Positions 43,771 to 53,076 of a DNA stretch of 64,000 nucleotides are shown in pieces. How positions within the stretch are numbered: position 1 is the first letter of the stretch; each line of letters starts with the position of its first letter. Origin of the DNA: Flavobacteriaceae bacterium (GTDB lineage Bacteria > Bacteroidota > Bacteroidia > Flavobacteriales > Weeksellaceae). The notes beneath the pieces are model-generated. The model searched no databases, had not been told where the DNA came from, and saw only the letters and a program-made list of their open reading frames with translations. Location: contig JAGLAZ010000002.1 in NCBI GenBank assembly GCA_018260565.1, positions 1-64,000 on the forward strand, written 5' to 3'. The translations under genes and the position numbers were made by a program.

Positions 43771-44679
43771 TTATCTCCAGGATTGCACATCTTTATTGGC
43801 AGTTCTTTTAATCCCATTTTCGATGGTATACGCAACTCCTACGCCAAGAGTCTGTTTAAGCTGGGTCTTTTTGATTTGGTTATGATCATACAATACATCC
43901 AGCGTAATCACAGAGGAAATATATTTGTTAATTTTCAAGTTTAAGATGCCTCCATAAGATAAAACCAATCGCTCTGGGTGATCTAAATAATTGGAAAATA
44001 CAGAGGCTGTATTAATAAGGCTGATATTTTCCATTAGCTTAATCTTATACATCGCAGTTCCTAAGAAACCGAACTGGAATAAGGAGGAATCGCCATCATT
44101 TTTTAGGCCATAAACTCCTTTTCGTTGCAAATCCTTGTCTGTTACAAAGGTCCAGCGAGCATTGGCGGGCCGTAATGTAGCAGTAAAATTATCATTTGGA
44201 CGGTAAGTAAAGCCAGCACCTGCATTTACATATCCGGGAGCCATAAAATTTGATATTTTTGTTGCGTTTGGATTGTTTCCATCTGTATAGCCTGGTGCAA
44301 ACTGTGTGGCAAGACCTACACCTGCAGAGGCAAACCAATTAGGAGAAATTTTACGCCCATAATTAGAATTTATATTGATTATATCCTGAGTTTTACGAGA
44401 GCCTATGCCTTCTGTATGGTTTTGTCCGTAGCCTAATATGATATTATTTTCCCAAAGATCCTTGGATTTTTCATAGGTCATATTATAATTGGTCCCTGCA
44501 ATCCATCCTATATTATTTGCTCCACCACCTACCCAATTACTGAAGGCAGCCTGATTCAGCATTAGTGTATTTTGTCCCTGTACAGACCAATATTTTGTAG
44601 AATCAGTAGTCGGTACTTCGTCTTGGGCCAAAAAGCTCATACTATAAAGTACAAGAGCCACCATGTTTATTTTTTTCAT
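43771..44679 (-). CDS. DUF3078 family outer-membrane protein
   Basis: 302 residues with a signal peptide (MKKINMVALVLYSMSFLAQ). Family segments of DUF3078 are visible: YWSVQGQNTLMLNQAAFSNW with W-V-G-G-G, and many alternating strand patterns (NIILGYGQNHTEG, NWFASAGVGLATQF, VNAGAGFTYRPND) consistent with an outer-membrane beta-barrel. Function unknown. It is divergent from the exonuclease gene; a parS-like site lies in the 75-nt spacer. Confidence 0.83.
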   Translation of the reverse strand: MKKINMVALVLYSMSFLAQDEVPTTDSTKYWSVQGQNTLMLNQAAFSNWVGGGANNIGWIAGTNYNMTYEKSKDLWENNIILGYGQNHTEGIGSRKTQDIININSNYGRKISPNWFASAGVGLATQFAPGYTDGNNPNATKISNFMAPGYVNAGAGFTYRPNDNFTATLRPANARWTFVTDKDLQRKGVYGLKNDGDSSLFQFGFLGTAMYKIKLMENISLINTASVFSNYLDHPERLVLSYGGILNLKINKYISSVITLDVLYDHNQIKKTQLKQTLGVGVAYTIENGIKRTANKDVQSWR

Positions 44680-44733
44680 AAGTTTATATTAGCGGATTCG
44701 CAATATAGAAAATATAAATTTTTATAAAAAACC

Positions 44734-44747
44734 GTTCCACGTGAAAC
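44734..44747. promoter_or_regulatory. parS: parS-like site C (one mismatch)
   Basis: GTTCCACGTGAAAC differs from the parS core by one base in the left arm (T to C). It lies in the divergent spacer between the DUF3078 and exonuclease genes. Confidence 0.7.
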
Positions 44748-44754
44748 AAAATAT

Positions 44755-45450
44755 ATGATAGATAAAATTCCTTTAGAAAAAGTTTTGTTTTTAGATATTG
44801 AAACTGTTCCTATGGTAGGTGAATGGAAAGAACTTTCTCCTAAAGACCAAGAAATGTGGGAGAAAAAGACGGAGCGCCAAAGACCTGATACGCTTACTGC
44901 AAGTGAATTTTTCGAGCAGAGAGGAGGTATAATGGCGGAATTTGGAAAGATAATATGCATTTCTGTAGGGATGCAGCATGATTTTAACAGCATAAAAATA
45001 AGATCCTTTGCAGATGATGATGAGATGCTTCTTTTGGCTGAATTTAGCAACATATTTGAGCATGAAAAGTTACAAAATGTAATTCTATGCGCACATAATG
45101 GAAAGGAGTTTGATTTTCCGTGGATAGCTCGTAGATTTTTAATTAATGGAATGATGCCTCCAGTCCCATTTCAAATGTTTGGAAAAAAGCCATGGGAAAT
45201 ACCTCATCTGGATACGATGGAACTGTGGAAATTTGGTGATTATAAAACATTTATTTCCTTAGAATTATTAGCCCATATTTTTAAAATACCCACTCCCAAG
45301 GATGATATTTCTGGTGCTGATGTAGCCCAGGTATATTATAAAGATAAAGATCTGAAGAGAATAGTAACTTACTGTGAAAAAGATGTACTCACCTTGGCTA
45401 ATATCTTAAGAAGAATGCGTCAAGAAGAATTATATATCCGCAGTATATAG
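44755..45450 (+). CDS. Predicted 3'-5' exonuclease, PolB-related RNase H fold
   Basis: 231 residues. DEDD-type motifs are visible: FLDIETVP (Exo I, about 15-22), CAHNGKEFDFPWIARR (Exo II) and Y-C-E-K-D-V-L-T-L-A (Exo III), plus the SLELLAHIF and SGADVAQVYY segments. This matches the stand-alone exonucleases related to the proofreading domain of family B polymerases, found in Bacteroidota. Substrate unproved. The start is ATG at 44755, 8 nt after parS site C. The MIP18 gene follows after 12 nt. Confidence 0.85.
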   Translation: MIDKIPLEKVLFLDIETVPMVGEWKELSPKDQEMWEKKTERQRPDTLTASEFFEQRGGIMAEFGKIICISVGMQHDFNSIKIRSFADDDEMLLLAEFSNIFEHEKLQNVILCAHNGKEFDFPWIARRFLINGMMPPVPFQMFGKKPWEIPHLDTMELWKFGDYKTFISLELLAHIFKIPTPKDDISGADVAQVYYKDKDLKRIVTYCEKDVLTLANILRRMRQEELYIRSI

Positions 45451-45462
45451 TAAATTTGTGTT

Positions 45463-45792
45463 ATGATTCCACTTACAGACGATGAAATTGCCGATATAGG
45501 TGAAAAAATAATTATTAAACTTAAAAGTGTGTATGATCCAGAAATCCCTGTGGATATATATGAATTAGGATTGATATATGATGTACAAATCTCGGAGGAG
45601 GGTGATGTGAAGGTTATTATGACTCTTACCACACCAAATTGCCCCGTGGCGGAGAGTCTCCCAGCAGAAGTGCGGCAAAAAGTAGCATCCGTGGAGAGGG
45701 TAAGAAATGTAGATTTGGAACTTACTTTTGAGCCAGCCTGGAACCGAGATATGATGAGTGAAGAGGCTCGATTTGAGCTGGGTATGCTGTAG
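45463..45792 (+). CDS. MIP18/DUF59 family Fe-S assembly-associated protein
   Basis: 109 residues. YDPEIPVDIYELGLIYDV and MTLTTPNCPVAESLP match the DUF59 (MIP18, SufT-like/PaaD-like) pattern, with the conserved cysteine in TPNCP. Such proteins help mature Fe-S proteins and are commonly in suf operons. Here it is separated from sufD by two unrelated genes and a terminator. Twelve nt after the exonuclease gene and probably co-transcribed with it. Confidence 0.88.
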   Translation: MIPLTDDEIADIGEKIIIKLKSVYDPEIPVDIYELGLIYDVQISEEGDVKVIMTLTTPNCPVAESLPAEVRQKVASVERVRNVDLELTFEPAWNRDMMSEEARFELGML

Positions 45793-46114
45793 CTTTTAGG
45801 TTTCTATTAATGGAATAACGCTGTGGATGGCGTTAAGAGAATTATTTGTATAATTCACTTTAATTCTATTTCATACCCATTTAATTTCTGGATATGAGGT
45901 TTTAGAATATTATTATATTACATTTAAATGTCACAATCTAACCCTGATAGAGATTTACTAAGTAAAAATTACTTCTATAAATCTATAAAATGATATTTTT
46001 GAAATACCAGCCTGATATTCTTTAAACTAATAAAGCCTAGGCATACCTTTAAATTTTTCTGCCTAGAGAACTAAAATTTCCAGTAAAATCCATCTTAGAA
46101 GATGTAAATTAATA
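45793..46114. other. Intergenic region with two adjacent hairpins
   Basis: 322 nt without a gene. TAACGC (45816-45821) pairs with GCGTTA (45830-45835), and GAATTAT (45839-45845) with ATAATTC (45850-45856), giving two back-to-back stems just after the MIP18 stop. They lack a T-run but may end or protect the transcript. The rest of the region, to 46114, shows nothing I can identify. Confidence 0.4.
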
Positions 46115-46741
46115 CTATCCTCGGGCTCTTTCTAGCAACACCATCATCATAAAGGAAAGTAAAATTATTGTTTCTTCCTCATTGGGACGATCTGAAGTTC
46201 TAGCAAGTTCAAATTTTCTCCCAAAAAATGAAGGCTTCTTTTTTAATTGGTAAATAGGAGATGCAGCAGCATCGGCTCCAATTCTTGCGCTGTAGCTCGG
46301 ATTAAAAATATATCCCGTAAACATACCTAATATAGGGATTTCACCTACTATACTATCAATAACCTTTACCCACGCATTATCTTCGCTCAGGCTAAACTGA
46401 ATGCTTCCATCCTCAGATTTCCCATGATACATACTCTTCCACAACGAGCGCATTCCTTTACGTGAAAGTTCTCCTATCTTATTTCCTGATTTTTGATCAA
46501 ATATGGAATAGGTGGCATTAAAATCGATCCATTGGTTGGCGCGAATACGATATAGCTCTTCATTCCTGGATTCATCTTTAAAAATAATAACATCCTCCTT
46601 TAACTTAAGCAACTTTTGACGCACATAGGCTACCGTGTTACCACTAGGATCTTTTACTGTAAAATCACTTGCCAAAGTGCTTAGCTTAAATAGCAGTTGG
46701 AGTGGAAATTTTAAATCTGGGAAGGTGTTTTTAGTAGTCAT
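46115..46741 (-). CDS. Tubby-C/LURP-one-like (scramblase-fold) protein
   Basis: 208 residues. The order of strands resembles the LURP-one/phospholipid-scramblase (Tubby C-terminal-like) barrel: F-T-V-K-D-P-S-G-N-T-V-A-Y-V-R-Q-K, F-K-D-E-S-R-N-E-E-L-Y-R-I, YSIFDQKSGNKIGELSRKG, and a late hydrophobic stretch (ETIILLSFMMMVLL) that could touch the membrane. No catalytic residues are expected. Function unknown. It follows the lipoprotein gene after 7 nt. Confidence 0.6.
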   Translation of the reverse strand: MTTKNTFPDLKFPLQLLFKLSTLASDFTVKDPSGNTVAYVRQKLLKLKEDVIIFKDESRNEELYRIRANQWIDFNATYSIFDQKSGNKIGELSRKGMRSLWKSMYHGKSEDGSIQFSLSEDNAWVKVIDSIVGEIPILGMFTGYIFNPSYSARIGADAAASPIYQLKKKPSFFGRKFELARTSDRPNEEETIILLSFMMMVLLERARG

Positions 46742-46748
46742 GGTTTAA

Positions 46749-47549
46749 TTATTCTGTTTCTATGGTAAAAGTGTCAGTGTATTTGCCATTCATAAGCTCT
46801 ATCAACTGTTCTGAACTTAGATTTATTACCGCTTGATAATCATTTACTTTGGTAAGATATGGTGTAGGTGTATCTGCATTGATATTTTTAATTTTACGCT
46901 TAAAATTCATTTTATACTGCATGCTAATTGGGAGGTCATCCATCATTTCTTTAAGCTCCGCGTATTTGTTTTCAGAGTTGTTTTGTAAATTTAATTTCAA
47001 TGTTAACTTTTTTCCATCCCAATCCGTAGAATTGGAACTATTCAAAGTATTCAAAGACCCTATTGCATTTTCCAAACTAGAAATATCCTCTTTCGTAAGG
47101 TTTCTACGCTGAAAAGCCAGCCCGGTAGTCTCTCCATTTGTTTCTATTCTTTTTAGAAAAATTTTATCAAAAGAATGGGGGGCAGAACCTTTTCTCTCAC
47201 TAAATTTTCGCTCAAATATCGATGTTTTAGTAAATGGAGTATAGTCTAATGGAACATCCTGAAATACACCCGTAAATCCTGAAATAAAGCTTTTGGCAAA
47301 TGCTTCTTCAGCAATATCCATACTATCCTCTGGTATATTTGCTATAATGGAATCTGGTAATGTTTGAGTAAATAAATTTCCAATTCTTTTTTTATTCTGT
47401 ATCAGATCTTTAAAATCTATTAGTGCATTTTCGCTCAGGCTTCCGTCTGGCGAGAAGGTTGTTTCTGAAGATATATTACAAGATACGAGAGAATTAACTG
47501 CAATAAATAGAACTAATACTTTCCAGTACTTTGTGATTAACTTTGACAT
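46749..47549 (-). CDS. Lipoprotein of unknown function
   Basis: 266 residues with a good lipobox (LVSC, Cys24). The mature part begins NISSETTFSPDGSLSEN, mixes helical and strand segments, and ends YTDTFTIETE. No enzymatic motif. The family was not recognised. It is first of a pair with the Tubby/LURP-like gene. Confidence 0.72.
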   Translation of the reverse strand: MSKLITKYWKVLVLFIAVNSLVSCNISSETTFSPDGSLSENALIDFKDLIQNKKRIGNLFTQTLPDSIIANIPEDSMDIAEEAFAKSFISGFTGVFQDVPLDYTPFTKTSIFERKFSERKGSAPHSFDKIFLKRIETNGETTGLAFQRRNLTKEDISSLENAIGSLNTLNSSNSTDWDGKKLTLKLNLQNNSENKYAELKEMMDDLPISMQYKMNFKRKIKNINADTPTPYLTKVNDYQAVINLSSEQLIELMNGKYTDTFTIETE

Positions 47550-47598
47550 ATTTTTTATTAAAATTAATAAAACCTTATTATTAATACAAAATTTAATA

Positions 47599-47630
47599 AA
47601 AAATAATTGCCTCTCATGGAGGCAGTTATT
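47599..47630 (-). terminator. Terminator after secA
   Basis: On the minus strand TGCCTC pairs with GAGGCA (arms 47619-47624 and 47608-47613), flanked by further A/T pairs, and ATTATTTTTT follows. It lies directly after the secA stop codon. Confidence 0.7.
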
Positions 47631-47631
47631 T

Positions 47632-50600
47632 TTATTCTAAGGGTATTTCACCTTTATATAAGAAGGAAACTATTTCCTTGTTTATCTTATCTATAAGTTC
47701 TGTAAAAAGGTGATAACTTTCTTGTTTATATATTACCAAAGGATCTTTCTGTTCGTAAACTGCGCCTTGCGAAGAGCGCCGAAGATCATCCATTTCTCTA
47801 AGGTGATTCTTCCAATTTTCATCTATGATTGAAAGAGAAATATTCTTTTCAAAATCATTAATAAGTGTTTCACATTGTGTCTCATGGGCCTTCTGAAGAT
47901 CCGCCAAAATAGTAATACTTCGTGTCCCGTCAGAGAACGGAACCTGGATCATACGGAACATATTACCCTGAGTTTTATATACATTTTCTATTACTGGAGC
48001 AGCCTTTTCTTGCAAAAGATTGAGCTTCATACGGTAATCTTCCTCTGCAGTCTTATAAAGCAAATGGGTGAGTTCTGCGATAGGAAGAGTTTTAAATTGT
48101 TCCTCCGTAACAGGCGCTTCCATAGTGAAGTATTTAATCACCTCAAATTCAAAATCTTTATAATCTCCACTATTTTTAGTCTGTGTAACGATGCTTTGGC
48201 AAACATCAAATATCATGTTTAGGATGTCATTTTTTAATCGGTCACCAAAGAGTGCATTTCGTCTTCTTTTATAGATAACGTCGCGCTGCTTGTTCATTAC
48301 ATCATCATATTCTAAGAGCCTTTTTCTAATACCGAAATTATTTTGCTCTACTTTTTTCTGTGCACGCTCTATAGATTTAGTAATCATGCCTGCCTGAATA
48401 ACTTCTCCTTCTTTATGGCCTAATTTATCCATCATTTTAGAGATTCTTTCAGAGCCAAAGAGACGCATTAGATTATCTTCTAAGGATACATAAAACTGGG
48501 AACTTCCCGGATCACCTTGCCGTCCAGCTCTACCCCGAAGCTGTCTATCCACTCGTCTGGAATCATGCCTTTCTGTACCAATGATGGCAAGCCCACCTGC
48601 TTGTTTTACTTCAGGAGCCAGTTTAATATCTGTTCCTCTACCTGCCATATTAGTCGCTATGGTAACTACACCTGGACCACCAGCTTCAGCAACTATTTCC
48701 GCCTCTTTCTTATGGAGTTTTGCATTGAGTACATTGTGCGGTATCTTTCTTAAGCTTAATGCTTTAGATAATAATTGCGAAATTTCCACGGTAGTAGTAC
48801 CCACTAAAACAGGACGCCCGGCATCGGTGAGTTTTTCTATATCTTCTATTACAGCATTGTATTTTTCACGGTTGGTTTTGTAAACCAAATCTTGCTTGTC
48901 ATCTCTTTGGATTGGGCGGTTTGTGGGAATTACCACAACATCCAGTTTGTAAATTTCCCACAGTTCTCCCGCTTCCGTTTCTGCAGTACCCGTCATTCCA
49001 GCAAGTTTATTGTACATGCGGAAATAATTTTGCAGGGTAATAGTTGCGAAAGTTTGAGTTGCAGCCTCTATTTTTACATTTTCTTTGGCTTCTATTGCCT
49101 GATGCAGACCATCGGAATATCGGCGACCTTCCATGATACGGCCCGTCTGTTCATCTACAATTTTTACCTCACCATCCATCACTACATAGGCATCATCTTT
49201 TTCAAATAAGGTATAAGCTTTTAGTAGCTGAGATAAGGTATGAATTCTTTCAGATTTAATAGCAAAATCACGATAAAGCTCTTCCTTAGCCTCAAATTCT
49301 TCTTCTTTAGATAAATTTTTAGCTTCCAACTCGGCTATATCAGTAGCGATGTCTTGAAGTACGAAAAAATTAGGGTCGGAATTACCTTGAGACATATATT
49401 CTACGCCCTTATCTGTAAGTTCTATTTGGTTATTTTTCTCATCAATAACAAAATAAAGATCCTTATCTACTATAGGCATGTCTCTATTGTTATCTTGCAT
49501 GTATTGGCCTTCCACCTTTTGCAAAATAACTTTATTTCCTGTTTCGGATAAAAATTTAATGAGTTGACGATTTTTAGGTAAACCTCTATAGGCCTGAAGA
49601 AGTTTAAATCCTCCTTCCTTAGTGTTACCTGCTGCAATGAGTTTCTTAGCTTCGTTAAAAATCTGAGATACTGTTTTTTTCTGAATTTCTACAATTCTGT
49701 CAATAGAAGGTTTCAAAACATCAAATTCCTGACGGTCACCTTGAGGAACTGGCCCCGATATAATAAGTGGGGTTCTTGCGTCATCTATTAATACGGAATC
49801 TACTTCATCTACAATAGCAAAATTAAGTTCACCTTGCACCATTTCTTCTGGTGTGCTTACCATATTGTCCCTTAAATAATCAAACCCAAATTCATTATTT
49901 GTTCCATAGGTAATATTAGCCCGGTAGGCTGTTCTTCTTTGTTCAGAGTTTGGTTGATGATTATCAATACAATCAATACTCAGCCCATGAAATTGATAAA
50001 GGGGTCCCATCCATGCACTATCTCGTCTTGCTAGATAATCATTTACGGTAACTACATGAACGCCTCTTCCGGGTAGGGCATTTAAGTAGATAGGAAGTGT
50101 TCCTACTAAAGTTTTCCCTTCACCAGTGGCCATCTCAGCAATTTTTCCTGAATGAAGTACTACACCCCCGATGAATTGCACATCATAGTGTACCATATCC
50201 CAAATCACGGGTGTACCTGCCGCATTCCATGTGTTTCCATAAATAGCGAAATCCCCATCAATGGTCACAAAATCTTTAGTTTCTGCTAATTGGCGGTCCA
50301 TATCTGTTGCCCGTACGCGCAAAGTCTTATTCTGAGCCAATCGGCGAGCAGTTTCTTTTATTACGGCGAATGCTTCAGGAAGAATTTCTTCCAGCACTAC
50401 TTCTTCTGCTTTATATGCAGCTTTTTTTAGTTCATCAATACGAGAGTAAAAATTTTCTTTTTCATCTATATTTTCGCTGGACTCTATCTTCTGCTGAAGA
50501 TCGGCAGCCATACTATCATGCTCAGAGGTAGCTTGTTTTATTCTTTGCTGAAACTCAAATGTTTTTCCGCGCAACTCATCATCAGTCAAGCGGGAAATAT

Positions 50601-50706
50601 CCTCTTCTTTTGTTTTAATGAGGGCAACTGTTTTCTTTACTTCTTTAAGGTCTTTAGCATTTTTATCGCCTAAAAAACCTTTCAGTATTTGATTAAAAAA
50701 ACTCAT
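47632..50706 (-). CDS. secA: Preprotein translocase ATPase SecA
   Basis: Motor ATPase pushing unfolded precursors through SecYEG. Walker A ATGEGKT, then [17 protein letters not shown]; motif [32 protein letters not shown] and [23 protein letters not shown] in the second nucleotide-binding domain; and the helical scaffold [19 protein letters not shown]. The C-terminal cysteine-rich zinc tail of E. coli SecA is absent. From ATG 50706 ([19 protein letters not shown]) it has 1024 residues, usual for Bacteroidota. The upstream in-frame ATG adds residues not seen in the family. Confidence 0.97.
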   Translation of the reverse strand: MSFFNQILKGFLGDKNAKDLKEVKKTVALIKTKEEDISRLTDDELRGKTFEFQQRIKQATSEHDSMAADLQQKIESSENIDEKENFYSRIDELKKAAYKAEEVVLEEILPEAFAVIKETARRLAQNKTLRVRATDMDRQLAETKDFVTIDGDFAIYGNTWNAAGTPVIWDMVHYDVQFIGGVVLHSGKIAEMATGEGKTLVGTLPIYLNALPGRGVHVVTVNDYLARRDSAWMGPLYQFHGLSIDCIDNHQPNSEQRRTAYRANITYGTNNEFGFDYLRDNMVSTPEEMVQGELNFAIVDEVDSVLIDDARTPLIISGPVPQGDRQEFDVLKPSIDRIVEIQKKTVSQIFNEAKKLIAAGNTKEGGFKLLQAYRGLPKNRQLIKFLSETGNKVILQKVEGQYMQDNNRDMPIVDKDLYFVIDEKNNQIELTDKGVEYMSQGNSDPNFFVLQDIATDIAELEAKNLSKEEEFEAKEELYRDFAIKSERIHTLSQLLKAYTLFEKDDAYVVMDGEVKIVDEQTGRIMEGRRYSDGLHQAIEAKENVKIEAATQTFATITLQNYFRMYNKLAGMTGTAETEAGELWEIYKLDVVVIPTNRPIQRDDKQDLVYKTNREKYNAVIEDIEKLTDAGRPVLVGTTTVEISQLLSKALSLRKIPHNVLNAKLHKKEAEIVAEAGGPGVVTIATNMAGRGTDIKLAPEVKQAGGLAIIGTERHDSRRVDRQLRGRAGRQGDPGSSQFYVSLEDNLMRLFGSERISKMMDKLGHKEGEVIQAGMITKSIERAQKKVEQNNFGIRKRLLEYDDVMNKQRDVIYKRRRNALFGDRLKNDILNMIFDVCQSIVTQTKNSGDYKDFEFEVIKYFTMEAPVTEEQFKTLPIAELTHLLYKTAEEDYRMKLNLLQEKAAPVIENVYKTQGNMFRMIQVPFSDGTRSITILADLQKAHETQCETLINDFEKNISLSIIDENWKNHLREMDDLRRSSQGAVYEQKDPLVIYKQESYHLFTELIDKINKEIVSFLYKGEIPLE

Positions 50707-50814
50707 ATAATTGTTTGTAGTGCTGAAAGGTAAACAATATTCCAGCAAATTTTCCCGAAGATCGGGTGTGGGTAATAGTTATAAAAAGCCTAATAAAGGG
50801 CTTTAGAAGAGTGT

Positions 50815-51036
50815 TTAATACTCGTCTTCATTCCATAGGAAGTCATCATCGGTGGGATAATCACTCCATACTTCTTCTATACTTTCATATATTTCTCCTT
50901 CATCTTCAATTGCTTGAAGATTCTCTACTACTTCTAGCGGAGCTCCGGTTCTAATAGCATAATCTATCAGTTCTGACTTCGTCATAGGCCAAGGAGCATC
51001 ACTTAAATAAGAGGCTAATTCCAGTGTCCAATACAT
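50815..51036 (-). CDS. DUF2795 family small protein
   Basis: 73 residues: MYWTLELASYLSDAPWPMTK, then SELIDYAIRTGAPLEVVENL and an acidic tail (DYPTDDDFLWNEDEY). This is the pattern of the small DUF2795 proteins common near housekeeping genes in Bacteroidota; function unknown, possibly nucleic-acid- or protein-binding. It lies about 110 nt upstream of secA and has its own -7 box. Confidence 0.85.
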   Translation of the reverse strand: MYWTLELASYLSDAPWPMTKSELIDYAIRTGAPLEVVENLQAIEDEGEIYESIEEVWSDYPTDDDFLWNEDEY

Positions 51037-51050
51037 ACTAAATATTTTTG

Positions 51051-51058
51051 CAAAAATA
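51051..51058 (-). promoter_or_regulatory. Candidate -7 promoter box for the DUF2795 gene
   Basis: TATTTTTG on the minus strand matches TAnnTTTG, 14 bp before the ATG at 51036. Confidence 0.45.
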
Positions 51059-51102
51059 TAAAATTAAATTGCTGAAAAATCAACATTTTTATAGCCTTAT
51101 TT

Positions 51103-52176
51103 TTAATTGTCATTTTTGCCCATTGTAGGGCGATTTTGAGCCAAAAACCATTCAATAAAATATGTAATTCCTTCTTTAAAATGGATTTCTGGCTGATATC
51201 CTATTAGTTTTTTCGCTTTAGTAATATCCGCCCAAGTAGCTTCCATATCTCCATCCTGTTTTGGCAATGGTAATAAATTCGCCTTTTTAGAGATATTGTT
51301 TTCAATATAATGCAGCATATCCGAAAGCGTAGTTTTTCTGCCTGCTCCAAGATTGATAATCTCATAGACAGATTCTGTGGAAGGTATCTGAGTGATGTAT
51401 TCAATACTTTGTAAGATGCCTGTAACAATATCAGAAATAAAAGTGTAGTCTCTATAAGTGCTACCATCCCCATAAAATGGTATTTCTTTTCCAGAAAGGA
51501 TTCGTTCTGTAAATAGGCGAATGGCTAAATCTGGGCGTTGCCGTGGGCCATACACAGTAAAAAAACGCAAGAACAATAAATTCATTTGAAATAAATGATG
51601 ATATGCGTGTCCCAAAACTTCATTACATTTTTTAGTGGCAGCATAAGGAGAAATGGGCATACTTACATCCATATCCTCATTAAACGGAAGCGTTTTAGTA
51701 TTACCATATACACTGGAAGAGGATGCCGCAATGATGTTTCGGATTCCGCAATCTTTTGCAGCATCCAGAACAGACTGAGTACCATTAATATTTACATCGA
51801 TATAGCTTTGAGGATCTTGGATAGAAGGTCTTACACCAGCTAGCGCTGCAAGATGAATTATACAGGCTGGTTGTTCTTTTTGAATAATGAGTTTCAGTTT
51901 AGCCGTTTCACGGATATCACAGTCATATAATTTTACAGCATTTTCCTCAGTCGCAAGTCTTTTGATAAGGTCTGTAATGGCAAAAGATTTTTCAAAAGCT
52001 ATAGGGTCTGATGGAGCTATTCCAGCTGCAATCTCTACGTTTCTTATCTTTTGTGGATAAGGATAAAAGTCATTAAAATTATCTACTAGTATTATTCTGT
52101 CCCCGGAAAGTCTAAGTTTTTCTGCTATATGAGAGCCGATAAAGCCTGCGCCTCCGGTGATAAGTATTGTTTTCAT
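51103..52176 (-). CDS. NAD-dependent sugar-nucleotide epimerase (UDP-glucuronate 4-epimerase type)
   Basis: Extended SDR, 357 residues. NAD motif TGGAGFIGSHIAEKL; HLAALAGVRPSIQDPQSYID; catalytic Ser in AASSSSVYGNT; YAATKKCNEVL for Tyr and Lys; RFFTVYGPRQRPDLAI. The VDNFNDFYPYPQK and late ETTLSDM-like segments resemble the GalE-related UDP-glucuronate 4-epimerase group, making UDP-galacturonate for surface polysaccharides. Exact substrate uncertain; other epimerases and dehydratases of this family share these motifs. Confidence 0.85.
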   Translation of the reverse strand: MKTILITGGAGFIGSHIAEKLRLSGDRIILVDNFNDFYPYPQKIRNVEIAAGIAPSDPIAFEKSFAITDLIKRLATEENAVKLYDCDIRETAKLKLIIQKEQPACIIHLAALAGVRPSIQDPQSYIDVNINGTQSVLDAAKDCGIRNIIAASSSSVYGNTKTLPFNEDMDVSMPISPYAATKKCNEVLGHAYHHLFQMNLLFLRFFTVYGPRQRPDLAIRLFTERILSGKEIPFYGDGSTYRDYTFISDIVTGILQSIEYITQIPSTESVYEIINLGAGRKTTLSDMLHYIENNISKKANLLPLPKQDGDMEATWADITKAKKLIGYQPEIHFKEGITYFIEWFLAQNRPTMGKNDN

Positions 52177-52290
52177 TCTATACTAAAATAGGAAAGTTAA
52201 TTAATTAAATCAAACTAATGATATAATACATAGACATAATAAAACTCATAATCTTCATTGTGGCATACTTTTGTGTCCCTTTATTTAGTT

Positions 52291-53040
52291 ATGGTTATTT
52301 TAATTTTCGTTATCATTCTTTGGTACTCTGGTTTATTCTTTCAAACATTCTTTTTACATAGGTATGCGGCGCATCAGTCTTTTACCATGTCAAAATTTGG
52401 AGAAAAAATCTGCTTTATTCTTACTTGGATTACCCAAGGTTCTAATTATTTAAGTGCCTACGGATATGGAGTAATGCACAGGATGCATCATGCTTATGCT
52501 GATACAGAGCTGGATCCTCATTCGCCAAAATATGACCCAGATCCTTTTTCTATGTTGTGGCGCACAAAAAATATTTATGCTGATATAAATGCGAAGAAAG
52601 TTCCTGTGGAAGAACGATTTACTAAAAATGTTCCTCAGTGGGATAGGTTTGATAGGTTTTTCTCCTCATGGGGTTCTCGTTTAATTTGGGGAATATTATA
52701 TACTGTATTCTTTTTTTATTTTGCTACAGCGTGGTGGCAATGGTTATTACTACCCATAGTTTACTTCATGGCACCTATTCATGGGATGATAATTAACTGG
52801 TTTGCACACATATATGGTTATAAAAATTTTAAAGTAAAAGATACATCTACTAATTTCCTTCCATTTGATTTTCTAATGATGGGGGAGGCTTACCATAATA
52901 ACCATCATAAATATGGTGGCAGACCAAACTTTGGGAGTGTTCGCTGGCATGAAATAGATCCTACTTACATTATTATGAAATGCCTTCACGCCATTGGGTT
53001 TATTCAATTAAAGAAATTCCCTAAAGTAGTCCGAGAATAA
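52291..53040 (+). CDS. Fatty-acid (acyl-CoA) desaturase
   Basis: Membrane di-iron desaturase introducing a double bond into fatty-acyl chains. Three histidine boxes are visible: HRYAAH, HRMHHAY and HNNHH, the set of the delta-9 acyl-CoA/lipid desaturases. Four or so hydrophobic segments surround them. ATG 52291 (MVILIFVIILWYSGLFFQ) is preferred; an upstream in-frame TTG at 52258 adds eleven residues and would be an unusual start. It is 249 residues and probably adjusts membrane fluidity. Confidence 0.9.
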   Translation: MVILIFVIILWYSGLFFQTFFLHRYAAHQSFTMSKFGEKICFILTWITQGSNYLSAYGYGVMHRMHHAYADTELDPHSPKYDPDPFSMLWRTKNIYADINAKKVPVEERFTKNVPQWDRFDRFFSSWGSRLIWGILYTVFFFYFATAWWQWLLLPIVYFMAPIHGMIINWFAHIYGYKNFKVKDTSTNFLPFDFLMMGEAYHNNHHKYGGRPNFGSVRWHEIDPTYIIMKCLHAIGFIQLKKFPKVVRE

Positions 53041-53053
53041 AAAAACAAAATTA

Positions 53054-53061
53054 TATATTTG
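53054..53061 (+). promoter_or_regulatory. Candidate -7 promoter box for the DUF2797 gene
   Basis: TATATTTG matches TAnnTTTG, 15 bp before the ATG at 53077. Confidence 0.4.
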
Positions 53062-53076
53062 ATAGAATAATAGTAC

